This document shows positions 1 to 9,105 of a stretch of 64,000 nt of DNA, piece after piece. Source of the stretch: JBOGXB01 sp050694215 (lineage in GTDB: Bacteria; Actinomycetota; CADDZG01; WHSQ01); assembly GCA_050694215.1 (NCBI GenBank), contig JBOGXB010000002.1, positions 1-64,000 of the forward strand. Direction: 5' to 3'. Positions within the stretch are counted from its first letter, which is position 1. Every line of letters starts with the position of its first letter. Under the pieces are notes generated by a model, which was not told the origin of the DNA, searched no databases, and saw only the letters and a list, made by a program, of their open reading frames with translations. The position numbers and the translations under genes were made by a program.

Positions 1-106
1 GCGGCCTCGGCCCGCCCCGGCTCCGGAGCCCCAGAGGCGGCGGAGGTCGCCGAAGGTCCGCCCACACCGCCGCTCGCGCCGGCCGCCCCGGCGGCGCTGA
101 CCGTCG

Positions 107-2020
107 ATGTCGGGTCCCCGACGCCCGGTGGAGCCTGCTCTGGCCGCGCTCGCGCGAGGCGTTCTCGGCCCGACCTACTCCCCGGAGGTCCCGGGCCGCA
201 TGCTCCAGAAGATCGGTGACATCGGTTCCGCGGCCGACAGGAAGCAGCTGCTATCCACCCTGAGGTTCCTGGACTCGAAGCTCGGCGCCGTCGCGCTTAC
301 CGGTAAGGCGGTACCCGTCTCGTGGCTGTCTCCGGCCGCGGCCGAATCCCTCGTCCAGAGGTGGAACGCCAGCCGGCTGCCGGTGCAGCGACGGCTCGCG
401 GCCGTCGTGCGTAACCTGGCCTTGAGCGCCGCGTATGGGTTCCCGGGTCCGGAGTGGGATGCGATGGGCTACCCCGGCCCCCTCGGCCCCCCTTCACAGG
501 AGCCGAAGCGGCTCGAGCCCATGGAGCTCACCGAGGATGCCGAGCTCGCATGCGATGTCGTGATCGTGGGTTCCGGGGCGGGGGGAGGCTGCGCTGCCGG
601 CAACCTCACCGCCGCCGGTCTCGACGTGATCGTTGTAGAGAAGGGCCGATACCACAGCGAGTCGGACTTCACGCATTACGAGTCCGATGCGACACGGGAC
701 ATGTACCTCTACGGGATGACTCTCTCGACGGCAGACCTTGGGGTCGTGATCGTGGCGGGGTCGACCCTCGGTGGGGGCACGCTGGTCAACTACGCGACCG
801 CGTTCCGAACTCCGGATCACGTCAGACGGCAATGGGCCGAGATCTCGGGGATCGACTGGTTCGTGTCGGGTGAGTACGAGGAGTCACTCGACGAGGTCGT
901 CGAACGGCTCGGCGTGAACGTCGATTCCTCGGCGGCCGGTAAGCGCGACTCGCTGATGGAGGACGGACTCAAGAAGCTGGGTTGGCACGTGGACCAGATG
1001 CCTCGAGCGGTGCGGGGTTGCACCCAGGACGAGCAGTGTGGCTATTGCGGCTTCGGCTGTCGCGTCGGGGCGAAGCAGTCGACGATGCGCACGTACCTCG
1101 AGGACGCGGCTTCGCATGGAGTCCGGATCGTCACCGGGGCGGATATGCGTAAGGTGCTGATCGACGACGGGAGGTGCACGGGCGTGGAGGGCACCGCGAA
1201 CGGTCATCACCTCAGCGTTAAGGCCCCAACGGTCGTGGCTGCGGGTGGCTCGATCGAGACCCCCGCGCTGCTCTTGCGTTCGGGTCTCAGGGGAGAGGTG
1301 GGCAGGAACCTGCATCTGCATCCCGGCAGCGCGGCCTTCGCGGTCTTCGACGAGGACGTGCGCGCGTGGGAGGGGACCACCCAGGCGCGTTACTCGAACG
1401 AGTTCCGTCACTGGGACGGCGGCTACGGACCGATATTCGAGACCGTGCCGGTGCATCCGGGGGCCGGATCTGCTGCAGCATTCACGTGGCTGTCGGGCGC
1501 GGATCACCGAAACCGGATGAAGGAATTCGCGAAGGTGTCCCTCTGTGCCGTTCTACCGCGCGACCGGTCTGCCGGTCGTGTTCGCATCGCGAGGGACGGT
1601 ACGCCGCGCGTCGTGTACCGGCTGAGCTCCGACGATGAGAAGCGGATCACCCAGGGCCTCGTGGCCGCCGGAAAGGTGATGGAGGCGGCAGGGGCGCGCG
1701 AGGTCCACACGACACACACCCGGCCGATAACGTACGAGCCCGGGACGAGATCGCGTCACGAAGAGTGGGCGGGGGAGATCCGTAGCAGGGGCGTGCGGAA
1801 GGGGATGACGTTGTTCTCCTACCACCAGATGGGGTCGTGCCGTATGGGAACCGACCCAACCGCCTCGGTCGTCGACGACCGCAACGAGTGCCATGAGGTA
1901 GAGGGACTCTTCGTCGTGGACGGATCGACCTTCCCCGACGCGTCCGGAGTGAACCCGATGCTGTCGATCTACGCGATCGCGAACCGCGCCTCGAAGAAGA
2001 TCGCCGCGCGGCTCTCGTAG
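107..2020 (+). CDS. GMC-family FAD-dependent oxidoreductase (long-chain alcohol oxidase-like)
   Basis: A 637-residue flavoprotein expected to oxidise an alcohol substrate using FAD; the substrate cannot be told from sequence. Residues 1-130 form a helical N-terminal region like that of long-chain alcohol oxidases. The Rossmann FAD motif VIVGSGAGGGCAAG begins near residue 150. The C-terminal GMC domain has the candidate catalytic His573 in SYHQMGSCRMGTD and ends with the FAD-contacting segment DGSTFPDASGVNPML. Four cysteines (C305, C311, C314, C318) are clustered in the middle, as in the plant and actinobacterial alcohol-oxidase branch. The ATG at 107 is the first start after an in-frame stop at 98-100. 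The preceding 106 bases are Ala/Pro/Arg-rich in every frame and contain no gene I can support. The family is clear; the exact reaction is not. Confidence 0.85.
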   Translation: MSGPRRPVEPALAALARGVLGPTYSPEVPGRMLQKIGDIGSAADRKQLLSTLRFLDSKLGAVALTGKAVPVSWLSPAAAESLVQRWNASRLPVQRRLAAVVRNLALSAAYGFPGPEWDAMGYPGPLGPPSQEPKRLEPMELTEDAELACDVVIVGSGAGGGCAAGNLTAAGLDVIVVEKGRYHSESDFTHYESDATRDMYLYGMTLSTADLGVVIVAGSTLGGGTLVNYATAFRTPDHVRRQWAEISGIDWFVSGEYEESLDEVVERLGVNVDSSAAGKRDSLMEDGLKKLGWHVDQMPRAVRGCTQDEQCGYCGFGCRVGAKQSTMRTYLEDAASHGVRIVTGADMRKVLIDDGRCTGVEGTANGHHLSVKAPTVVAAGGSIETPALLLRSGLRGEVGRNLHLHPGSAAFAVFDEDVRAWEGTTQARYSNEFRHWDGGYGPIFETVPVHPGAGSAAAFTWLSGADHRNRMKEFAKVSLCAVLPRDRSAGRVRIARDGTPRVVYRLSSDDEKRITQGLVAAGKVMEAAGAREVHTTHTRPITYEPGTRSRHEEWAGEIRSRGVRKGMTLFSYHQMGSCRMGTDPTASVVDDRNECHEVEGLFVVDGSTFPDASGVNPMLSIYAIANRASKKIAARLS

Positions 2021-2062
2021 GGCACGCTCGCGGCGCATGCTCTTGCCCATCCTGCGGCATCG

Positions 2063-3055
2063 ATGACCGGCCGCTACCAGGAGCTCATCGAGGCGGCGGA
2101 CATGAACGCGCTGCTCGGGGCGGTCGACGCGCTGTGCGGCGAGCGCGCGTGGGAGGAGCTCCTGGACCTGGCCGAGCGCTGCGAGCATGCTCTCGAACGC
2201 GGCAAGCAGCTCTGGCCGATAGCTGCACACATCGACTATCGCGTCGCACTGGAGGCCCCCGCCGAGTATGCGGCCGACGTCCTCGACGCGGTCTCACACC
2301 GCTTCATGCTCGGCCCCCTGACCGAGGTCGCCGCGTCGACACATACGTGGGACGAGCTTGCGCCTCACATCGAATCTCCGCAGCACGCCGCTTACATCGC
2401 CCAGGAGCGGGTGATGCGCGGCGAGGACCTCCAGCACGACGAGCGCGCGCACCCGGAGGACCTCGGCATTCCGCTCAAGCTTCAAGCCTGGGAGCCGAGC
2501 TATGCCCTTGCGACGTATCGCTCCGACCACGTCGAGATCGCCGAGCCGTGGGAGCCAAAGCGACGATTCGAGAAGGTGTCGGCGAGCGCGGGACCCACCG
2601 CCGACGACCCGGAGCTGGTCGCTGCGCTTCTCGACCTGGTGCAACCGTGGACCGCTGAGTCGAACGGTGCGGCGCGTGCAGTGGCCGTCGAAGGCAACGC
2701 GGCCGCGGCGGTATCGGCTCTGGCTCCCACCAGCATCCGGATGTGCCCCGTCGAGCTCGATCTCGCGCTGCAGCGCATGGCCTGGGCGGCGGCGAGCGGG
2801 GGAGCGCACGGCCGTCGACGCGGCGCTGCGCTGGGCCGCTTCATGTCCTGGTACGTGGTCTCGCTGGCCGCCGGTACCTCTTGGCCCGTCGAGCCCGACG
2901 AGCTCGCCGCCGCGGGTTCGGGGTTGGGCTTCTATGTCTGGGACGAGGGCGAGGTCGAGAAGGGGTGGGTGCTGCGCGTGGCGGTGGAGCATCCGGCGGA
3001 CGGCTGGTCCGCTGCGATCGCCGCGACGGACCTGCTCGAGGAGGACGAAGACTAG
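2063..3055 (+). CDS. Conserved-looking protein of unknown function, 330 aa
   Basis: I do not recognise a family. The protein is acidic and soluble, with no signal peptide or membrane segment. Its N-terminal 110 residues are rich in Ala, Leu and Glu and look like helical repeats. The middle has an aromatic stretch (AWEPSYALATYRSDH). The C-terminal third contains a Gly/Arg patch and a predicted strand-rich segment (GLGFYVWDEGEVEKGW). Codon usage with strong third-position GC matches neighbouring genes and supports real coding. It begins 42 bp after the GMC oxidase on the same strand, so the two could be cotranscribed. It ends 4 bp from the convergent acyl-CoA dehydrogenase gene. Confidence 0.6.
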   Translation: MTGRYQELIEAADMNALLGAVDALCGERAWEELLDLAERCEHALERGKQLWPIAAHIDYRVALEAPAEYAADVLDAVSHRFMLGPLTEVAASTHTWDELAPHIESPQHAAYIAQERVMRGEDLQHDERAHPEDLGIPLKLQAWEPSYALATYRSDHVEIAEPWEPKRRFEKVSASAGPTADDPELVAALLDLVQPWTAESNGAARAVAVEGNAAAAVSALAPTSIRMCPVELDLALQRMAWAAASGGAHGRRRGAALGRFMSWYVVSLAAGTSWPVEPDELAAAGSGLGFYVWDEGEVEKGWVLRVAVEHPADGWSAAIAATDLLEEDED

Positions 3056-3059
3056 GGCG

Positions 3060-4223
3060 CTACAGGCCCAGGCTCTTGGCGATTATGTACTTCTGTATCT
3101 CCGAGGTGCCTTCGACGAGGGTGAATATCCGTACCAGCCGGTAGATCCTCTCCAGCGGCAGCTCTCGCATCCACCCCATCCCTCCGTGCACCTGGATCAT
3201 TCGGTCGACGACGCGATTGACCATCTCGGACGCATATAGCTTCACGATCGAGGACTCCTGGACGACGGGGTCGCCGTGGTCGTACTTCCACGCACACTCG
3301 TAGGTCATCAGCTTCGACGCGCGTATCTCGATCAAGGAGTCGACGAGATGTCCCTGCACGTACTGGTTCTTGCCTATCGGGCGGTCGAAGGCCTTGCGAT
3401 CCTTGGCATAGTCGACGCCGAGGCGCAAGCAGTAGTCGGCGATGCCGTTGCACAGCGCGCCGATCGAAAGGCGTCCCATCGCGAGGAATTGCATGGCTGA
3501 GTAGAAGCCCATCCCCACGTTGCCGGGTCCTCCAAGCACCTGCTCGTCCGACACGCGGCAATCGTCGAAGACGAGCTCGAACTGGCCTTCACCTTCGACC
3601 ATGCCGATCTGGCCCCGCCCTACAGAGAACCCGGGAGTCTCCTTCTCGACGATGAACGCGGTGATTCCACCCTGAGCTTTCTTCTCCCTGTCGTTGGCCG
3701 CAAATACGAGGGCGAAGTCGGCGTGCTTTCCATTCGTGATGAAGTGCTTGCGACCGTTTAGGACCCACTCGTCACCATCGTTGACGGCCGTCGTCTTGAT
3801 GCTCTGTGCGTCGGACCCGGCGTCGGGCTCGGTCAACGCAAAGCACATGGACTTCTCCGCGGTGATGAGTGGCATGAGATATCTCTTCTTCTGCTCGTCG
3901 GTACCCGCGAGGAGCACGCCCGTTGGGCCCTCCGGGCCGTAGAGCGTGAACGCGGCGAGCCTGCATCCGGTGCGCGCCGCGGCCTCCCGGAGCAGAACCA
4001 TCCCGAGCTGAGGCAGGCCGCTTCCGCCGAGGTCCTCAGGAAAGTCGGCCGCGTAAAAGCCAAGCTCCGCCGATCGCCTGCGGACGCGGTCACGGAGCTC
4101 GATCGGCACGTCGTCGCGTTCGGGGGCGAGCTCGGCCTCCTCGAGCGGTCTCAGCTCGCGATCGATGAACGACTCGAGGTCCTTCTGCAACTCTGCGTAT
4201 TCGGCCGGAACGGCGAAGTCCAT
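3060..4223 (-). CDS. Acyl-CoA dehydrogenase
   Basis: A 387-residue FAD enzyme catalysing alpha,beta-dehydrogenation of an acyl-CoA in fatty-acid or amino-acid breakdown. It shows both family signatures: ALTEPDAGSDAQS in the middle domain and QVHGGMGWMRELPLERIYR near the C-terminus. The likely catalytic base is Glu371 in VEGTSEIQ, the position used by MCAD and short-chain enzymes. The reading frame is open far upstream, but homology begins at MDFAVPAEY. The ATG at 4223 follows a GGGGAG Shine-Dalgarno, so I place the start there. Chain-length specificity cannot be assigned. It is divergent from the histidine kinase gene. Confidence 0.9.
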   Translation of the reverse strand: MDFAVPAEYAELQKDLESFIDRELRPLEEAELAPERDDVPIELRDRVRRRSAELGFYAADFPEDLGGSGLPQLGMVLLREAAARTGCRLAAFTLYGPEGPTGVLLAGTDEQKKRYLMPLITAEKSMCFALTEPDAGSDAQSIKTTAVNDGDEWVLNGRKHFITNGKHADFALVFAANDREKKAQGGITAFIVEKETPGFSVGRGQIGMVEGEGQFELVFDDCRVSDEQVLGGPGNVGMGFYSAMQFLAMGRLSIGALCNGIADYCLRLGVDYAKDRKAFDRPIGKNQYVQGHLVDSLIEIRASKLMTYECAWKYDHGDPVVQESSIVKLYASEMVNRVVDRMIQVHGGMGWMRELPLERIYRLVRIFTLVEGTSEIQKYIIAKSLGL

Positions 4224-4389
4224 CACGTCTCCCCAGTTGCACGGAAGGAGGAGCGTAATCCTAGGCGTGCGGCTCGACATGCCCTCTCTGACCATCGATT
4301 CCAGAGCCGGGCCCAGGACGCCGATATATGTCCTGTTCGGAGTGATTCCATGCCGTTTTGGCCCTTTCGATGGAGTGGGAGGCGAGACC

Positions 4390-7300
4390 TTGACGAGGGA
4401 GGGAAGCACGCTCTCACTCCATGCATTGATCGTCGATGACGGCGCGGGCGGCGCCGAGCTGATGGCCTGGGCGCTCCAGAGAGCCGGGTTCGATCTCGAG
4501 TGGGGCCGCGTCGACTCGGAGGACGCTCTTATCGCTGCGTTGACTCGAGATCTCGACTTGATCCTCGCCGACAACACTCTTGTAGACCTCAAAGCCCGGC
4601 GCGTCGTCGAGCTGGTGAACGCGTCGGAATTGAAGGTGCCGGTGATCCTCGTCACCGGACCGATCCGCGAGGCAGAGAAGGTCGCGTGTCTGAAAGCGGG
4701 CGCGGCGGCACACTTACCCAAAGACAATCTCGACCGGCTCGGCGAGGTCGTTCGGGACGCCCTGGAAGATCGGGAGCTGCGGGAGGAGGTCCGCGTTGCC
4801 CAGAAGCGCTATCGCGACCTCCTGGAGTCCGTGCCGGGCGTCGTGTACACGGCCGAGCCCGGCGAGAGAGGTCGCTGGCTTTACGTGAGCCCGCAGATCG
4901 AGGACGTGCTCGGCTACTCCCCCGACGAGTGGACCGCGGACCCGACAATGTGGTTCCGGCACATCCATCCGGAAGACCGAGCCCGCGTCATGGAAGCCGA
5001 GGGCAATCTGATCGGTACCTCCGAATCGGACCAACCGGAGTACCGGATGATCGCCCGCGACGGACGGGTCGTATGGGTGCGCGACCAGGCGAGCTACCTG
5101 GAGGACGGATCCGGAGGTCTCTTTCACGGCTTCATGATCGACGTCACCGCTCGCAAGGACGCTGAAGAGGAGCTGCGCCGCAGCGAGCTCCGCAAGCAGG
5201 CGCTCTTCGAGTCGTCGTTCGACTGTGTGATCCTCGCGGACCGGGAGGGACGCATCCTGGAGTTCAACCCGGCGGCGGAGAGGACCTTCGGCTACACACG
5301 TGAGGAGGTCGTCGGCCGGCCGCTTGCCGACACCATCGTCCCGCCGTCGCTGCGCGACGCTCACATCGCCGGCCTCAAGCGCTTCGTCGAGACCCACGAG
5401 CCCAGGGTGCTCGGCCGGCGCATCGAGATCTCCGGGATGCGGTCCGACGGCTCGGAGTTCCCGGTCGAGCTCGCGATCACCATGCTCGAGGCGGACGAGG
5501 AACCCGTCTTCGTCGCCTACCTGCGCGAGCTGACGGAGCGCAAGGAGATGGAGGACACGCTACGCGCGAGCGAGCAGCGCTTCCGCTCGCTTATCCAGAA
5601 CGCACACGACGTGGTCAGCATCACCGACGCATCGGGCGTCAACAAATACGTGAGCCCCGGGATAGAGCGACTGCTGGGGTACCGGCCAGAGGAGCTCGTC
5701 GGGTCCGTCGGCATGAATTTCCTGCACCCAGACGACCTCGAGCTCGCTGCGTCCGTCGGTGCCGACGTCCTTGCTTCCGACGACAGTGTGCGCACCAATG
5801 AGATCAGGGCAAGACACAAGAATGGATCGTGGATCTGGCTCGAGTTCACCGTCGCCAACAGGCTCAACGATCCTTCGATCGAAGGGATAGTCGCCAACTT
5901 CCACGACATAACAGAGCGCAAGGAAGCGGAAGCGCGCCACCAAGGCCAGAGCGAGGTCCTTCGGATGATCGCCGAGGGCGATCCCCTCGAGAACACATTG
6001 TCCGTATTGGTGAAGACGGTGGAGCAGCTCGGTGACGACGCCCTGTGCTTGGTCATGCTGCTCGACGAGAGCGGCGAGACGCTCGACCTCGTTGCGGGTC
6101 CGAGCGTTCCTGCGAAGCTGAAGGATGCGCTTGGTTCGGGTGTGTCGGTCGACGCCGCCGGAACGCCCTGCGGAATCGCGGCCTCCTCCAAGCGCCTGTT
6201 CGTCTCCCCGGACATCGCCACGGATCCGCGACTGGAGGGCTCACGGGAGATGTCCCTGAGCGTCGGATTGAGGTCGGCGTGGTCGTTCCCGATCCGCTCC
6301 TCGAACGGCGACGGCTTGCTCGGGACCTTCTGCGTGTATCACAAGCATCCTGGAGAGCCCACCTCCTGGGATCTCGAGACGGCCGACAGAGCCGCGCAGC
6401 TCGCGGCGATCGCGATCGAGAGGGCGAGCACCGACCGTGCGGTCAGGCACAGCGAGGAGAAGTTCCGTGCTCTGTTCGCGACGAACCCCATCCCGATGTG
6501 GGTGTGGGATCGCGAATCGTTTGGCTTCCTTGCGGTCAACGCAGCGGCGGTGGAGAAGTACGGGTATTCCGAGGACGAATTCCTGAGGATGCAAATCACC
6601 GATATCCGTCCGAGCGAGGATGTATCCTCCCTCCTCGAGTTCCTCAGGGAGCGAAAGCAATCTCACGGCGAGCACGCCGGCACGTGGAGGCACGTCACCA
6701 AGGACGGTCGCGTCCTCGAGGTCGAGATCCACTGGCAGACCATCGACTTCGAGGACAGGGACGCCGCCCTGGCGGCCGTTCACGACGTCACCGAGCGCAA
6801 CCAGTCGGAGGGGCAACGCCGGAAGCTCGAGCAGCAGCTTCGACAGGCCCAGAAGATGGAGTCCATCGGGCGTCTGGCCGGGGGCATCGCCCATGACTTC
6901 AACAATCTGCTCGCGGTGATCATCAACTACGCGAGCTTCCTGGAGGAAGAGTTCGACCGCTCGGACCCGCGGCGCGAGGACCTCGAAGAGATCAAACGCG
7001 CGGGGGAGCGCGGCGCCAACCTCGTTCGTCAGCTTCTTGCCTTCTCTCGCAAGGAGCTCATGGAGCCCCGGAATGTGGACCTCAACGACATCGTGTCGGA
7101 CACGGAGAAGCTGCTGAAGCGAACCATCGGTGAGGACGTGGATCTCCAGATCGTCGGCCGGGAAGGCTTGTGGATCACCAAGGTTGATCCCGGACAGGTC
7201 GAACAGGTGCTGATGAACCTCGCGGTCAACGCACGCGACGCGATGCCCGAGGGTGGCTCGCTAGTGTTAGAGACCTCGAACGTAGTGGTCGATGAAGTTC

Positions 7301-7971
7301 ATGCCAAGCGCAGGGAAGGCCTCAAGGAAGGCGACTACGCGTGTGTGACGGTGAGCGACACCGGTCGCGGCATGACGGACGAGATCCGCGCCCAGATCTT
7401 CGAACCCTTCTTCACGACCAAGAAGAGAGGTGAGGGCACCGGCCTCGGGCTCGCGACGGTCTACGGGATCGTGAAGCAATTGAACGGCTACATCTCCTGC
7501 TACTCGGAGGTGGATCATGGGACCACGTTCCGCATCTACTTCCCGGTGGTAACAGACGATGCCGATCCTGCGGGGAGATCTCCGAAGCTGAACGGCACGA
7601 AGGGTGACGGAGAGACAGTCCTCTTGGTTGAGGACGAAGCCCCCGTGCGCAACCTCGTGGTGCGGGTGCTCACCCGGGGCGGCTACAGGGTGATCCCCGC
7701 CGCTTCCGCGGAGGAGGCCCTGGACCTGTACTACGCACCCGAGGGGGGCGCCGATCTGCTGCTGACCGACGTGATCATGCCCGGGATGTCTGGCAAGGAG
7801 CTGTCCGAGCGTCTCGCGACCGGGAACCGCGTGCCGACCCTCTACATGTCCGGTTACACGGATTCCATCATCGCCAAACACGGAGTCCTGGAGGAGGGGG
7901 CAGCTTTCATCCAGAAGCCCTTCAATGCCGATGATCTGCTGGAGAAGATACGGGAGGTTCTCAAACGATGA
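4390..7971 (+). CDS. Soluble hybrid sensor histidine kinase (REC-PAS3-GAF-PAS-HisKA-HATPase-REC)
   Basis: About 1193 residues with no membrane segment, so it should sense a cytoplasmic signal. Order: receiver 1 (8-125, phospho-Asp D61), three PAS domains (about 140-255, 260-385, 395-515), GAF (about 520-680), a fourth PAS (690-800), HisKA with phospho-His H835 in GGIAHDFNN, the ATPase with N box [17 protein letters not shown] and DTGRGM and [11 protein letters not shown] motifs, then a C-terminal receiver (1074-1193, D1127). The frame is open from 4165 but would overlap the divergent dehydrogenase gene. TTG 4390 has a good Shine-Dalgarno (GGGAGG, 4377-4382) just before the first receiver, so I prefer it. 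ATG 4279 is an alternative. The stop overlaps the next start (ATGA), so kinase and regulator are translationally coupled. Confidence 0.88.
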   Translation: MTREGSTLSLHALIVDDGAGGAELMAWALQRAGFDLEWGRVDSEDALIAALTRDLDLILADNTLVDLKARRVVELVNASELKVPVILVTGPIREAEKVACLKAGAAAHLPKDNLDRLGEVVRDALEDRELREEVRVAQKRYRDLLESVPGVVYTAEPGERGRWLYVSPQIEDVLGYSPDEWTADPTMWFRHIHPEDRARVMEAEGNLIGTSESDQPEYRMIARDGRVVWVRDQASYLEDGSGGLFHGFMIDVTARKDAEEELRRSELRKQALFESSFDCVILADREGRILEFNPAAERTFGYTREEVVGRPLADTIVPPSLRDAHIAGLKRFVETHEPRVLGRRIEISGMRSDGSEFPVELAITMLEADEEPVFVAYLRELTERKEMEDTLRASEQRFRSLIQNAHDVVSITDASGVNKYVSPGIERLLGYRPEELVGSVGMNFLHPDDLELAASVGADVLASDDSVRTNEIRARHKNGSWIWLEFTVANRLNDPSIEGIVANFHDITERKEAEARHQGQSEVLRMIAEGDPLENTLSVLVKTVEQLGDDALCLVMLLDESGETLDLVAGPSVPAKLKDALGSGVSVDAAGTPCGIAASSKRLFVSPDIATDPRLEGSREMSLSVGLRSAWSFPIRSSNGDGLLGTFCVYHKHPGEPTSWDLETADRAAQLAAIAIERASTDRAVRHSEEKFRALFATNPIPMWVWDRESFGFLAVNAAAVEKYGYSEDEFLRMQITDIRPSEDVSSLLEFLRERKQSHGEHAGTWRHVTKDGRVLEVEIHWQTIDFEDRDAALAAVHDVTERNQSEGQRRKLEQQLRQAQKMESIGRLAGGIAHDFNNLLAVIINYASFLEEEFDRSDPRREDLEEIKRAGERGANLVRQLLAFSRKELMEPRNVDLNDIVSDTEKLLKRTIGEDVDLQIVGREGLWITKVDPGQVEQVLMNLAVNARDAMPEGGSLVLETSNVVVDEVHAKRREGLKEGDYACVTVSDTGRGMTDEIRAQIFEPFFTTKKRGEGTGLGLATVYGIVKQLNGYISCYSEVDHGTTFRIYFPVVTDDADPAGRSPKLNGTKGDGETVLLVEDEAPVRNLVVRVLTRGGYRVIPAASAEEALDLYYAPEGGADLLLTDVIMPGMSGKELSERLATGNRVPTLYMSGYTDSIIAKHGVLEEGAAFIQKPFNADDLLEKIREVLKR

Positions 7972-9083
7972 TTCGCGAGCCGGCAGTGATGAGCGCGGGA
8001 GAGCCGACGCAGCAGGGAGTTGCTCGTGTCCTCGTGGTCGACGACGAGGCCCCGATCCGGCGTCTGCTGACTCGCCTGCTCGCGCGACACGGCTACGAGT
8101 GCACCGAGGCTGCCGACACTCTCGAGGCGCGATCGAAGCTCGACGGAGATGAATTCCAGCTCGTCCTCACCGACATGAACATGCCCGGGGACTCCGGCAT
8201 GGAGCTCATTCAGGACGTGATCGCCAACCATCCCAATACTGCGACGGTGATGGTTACCGGTCAGGACGACACCGCGCTGGCCAATGCCGCACTCGAGCTG
8301 GGCGCGTACGGCTACGTCGTCAAGCCGTTCCAGGGAAACGAGATCCTCATCAACGTGTTCAACGCGCTGCGGAGACGAACTCTCGAGATCGAGAACCGCA
8401 GACACCGCCAGCGGCTCGAACAGATGGTCCAGGAGCGAACGGCCGAGCTGTGGAAGGCAGTGCAGGACCTCGAGTGGGCGCGCGACGAGCTTCAGGGATC
8501 GCGTGCCGAAACGGTCGAGAGGCTCTCGATCGCGGCCGAGTTCCGCGACGACGAGACCGCGCATCACATCCATCGCATGAGCCGCTACTGCGCCCTACTA
8601 GCGCGCAGCGCGGGGGCCGACCAAGAACGCAGCGAGCTGATCCGTGTCGCCAGCATCATGCACGACGTCGGCAAGATCGGTATCCCGGACCACATCCTGC
8701 TGAAGCCCGGCAAACTCACGCGGGAGGAGTTCGACATCATGAGGACGCACGCGGAGATCGGGTATCGAATCCTGGCCGGCTCGGACTCCGAGCTGCTGAA
8801 GCTGGCGGCTGAGATCGCCCTTATGCACCACGAGTGGTTCGACGGACGCGGCTACCCCAACGGGCTGGGGGGGGAGGAGATCCCCTTCGAGGGCCGAATC
8901 GGGGCCATCGCGGACGTCTTCGACGCGCTAACGACGAATCGCGTCTACCGCAAGGCGTTCAACCTCGGGGAGGCGCTCGAGATCATGAAGCAAGGCCGGG
9001 GAGGGCAGTTCGACCCCCGCCTTCTCGACTTGTTCTTCGACGACATCTCCGAGGCTCTTCGGATCAAAGAACAGCACGAGTAG
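7968..9083 (+). CDS. Response regulator with HD-GYP domain (putative cyclic-di-GMP phosphodiesterase)
   Basis: A 371-residue two-domain regulator. Residues 18-135 are a receiver with phospho-Asp D69 in LVLTDMNMPG and Lys119. A coiled-coil linker (about 140-185) leads to an HD-GYP domain with the metal-binding HD pair (H232-D233, MHDVGKIGIP), HH at 287-288 and an intact GYP motif at 295-297 (FDGRGYPNGL). Intact HD and GYP residues predict hydrolysis of c-di-GMP, as in RpfG. It overlaps the hybrid kinase gene by 4 nt and is almost certainly its partner. GTG and ATG codons lie just inside the chosen start (for example ATG at residue 8). Confidence 0.92.
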   Translation: MIREPAVMSAGEPTQQGVARVLVVDDEAPIRRLLTRLLARHGYECTEAADTLEARSKLDGDEFQLVLTDMNMPGDSGMELIQDVIANHPNTATVMVTGQDDTALANAALELGAYGYVVKPFQGNEILINVFNALRRRTLEIENRRHRQRLEQMVQERTAELWKAVQDLEWARDELQGSRAETVERLSIAAEFRDDETAHHIHRMSRYCALLARSAGADQERSELIRVASIMHDVGKIGIPDHILLKPGKLTREEFDIMRTHAEIGYRILAGSDSELLKLAAEIALMHHEWFDGRGYPNGLGGEEIPFEGRIGAIADVFDALTTNRVYRKAFNLGEALEIMKQGRGGQFDPRLLDLFFDDISEALRIKEQHE

Positions 9084-9105
9084 TCCTTTTCGGGCAACCG
9101 CCCGC

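Noticed and set aside
1..106. Possible C-terminal tail of an upstream gene
   Set aside because: All three plus frames give Ala/Pro/Arg-rich sequence without a family signal; too short to judge.
4165..4389. N-terminal extension of the hybrid kinase to ATG 4165
   Set aside because: Would overlap the divergent dehydrogenase gene and adds no domain; TTG 4390 has a good Shine-Dalgarno.
4224..4727. N-terminal extension of the acyl-CoA dehydrogenase
   Set aside because: The extra 168 residues are antisense to the kinase receiver domain and lack any dehydrogenase similarity.
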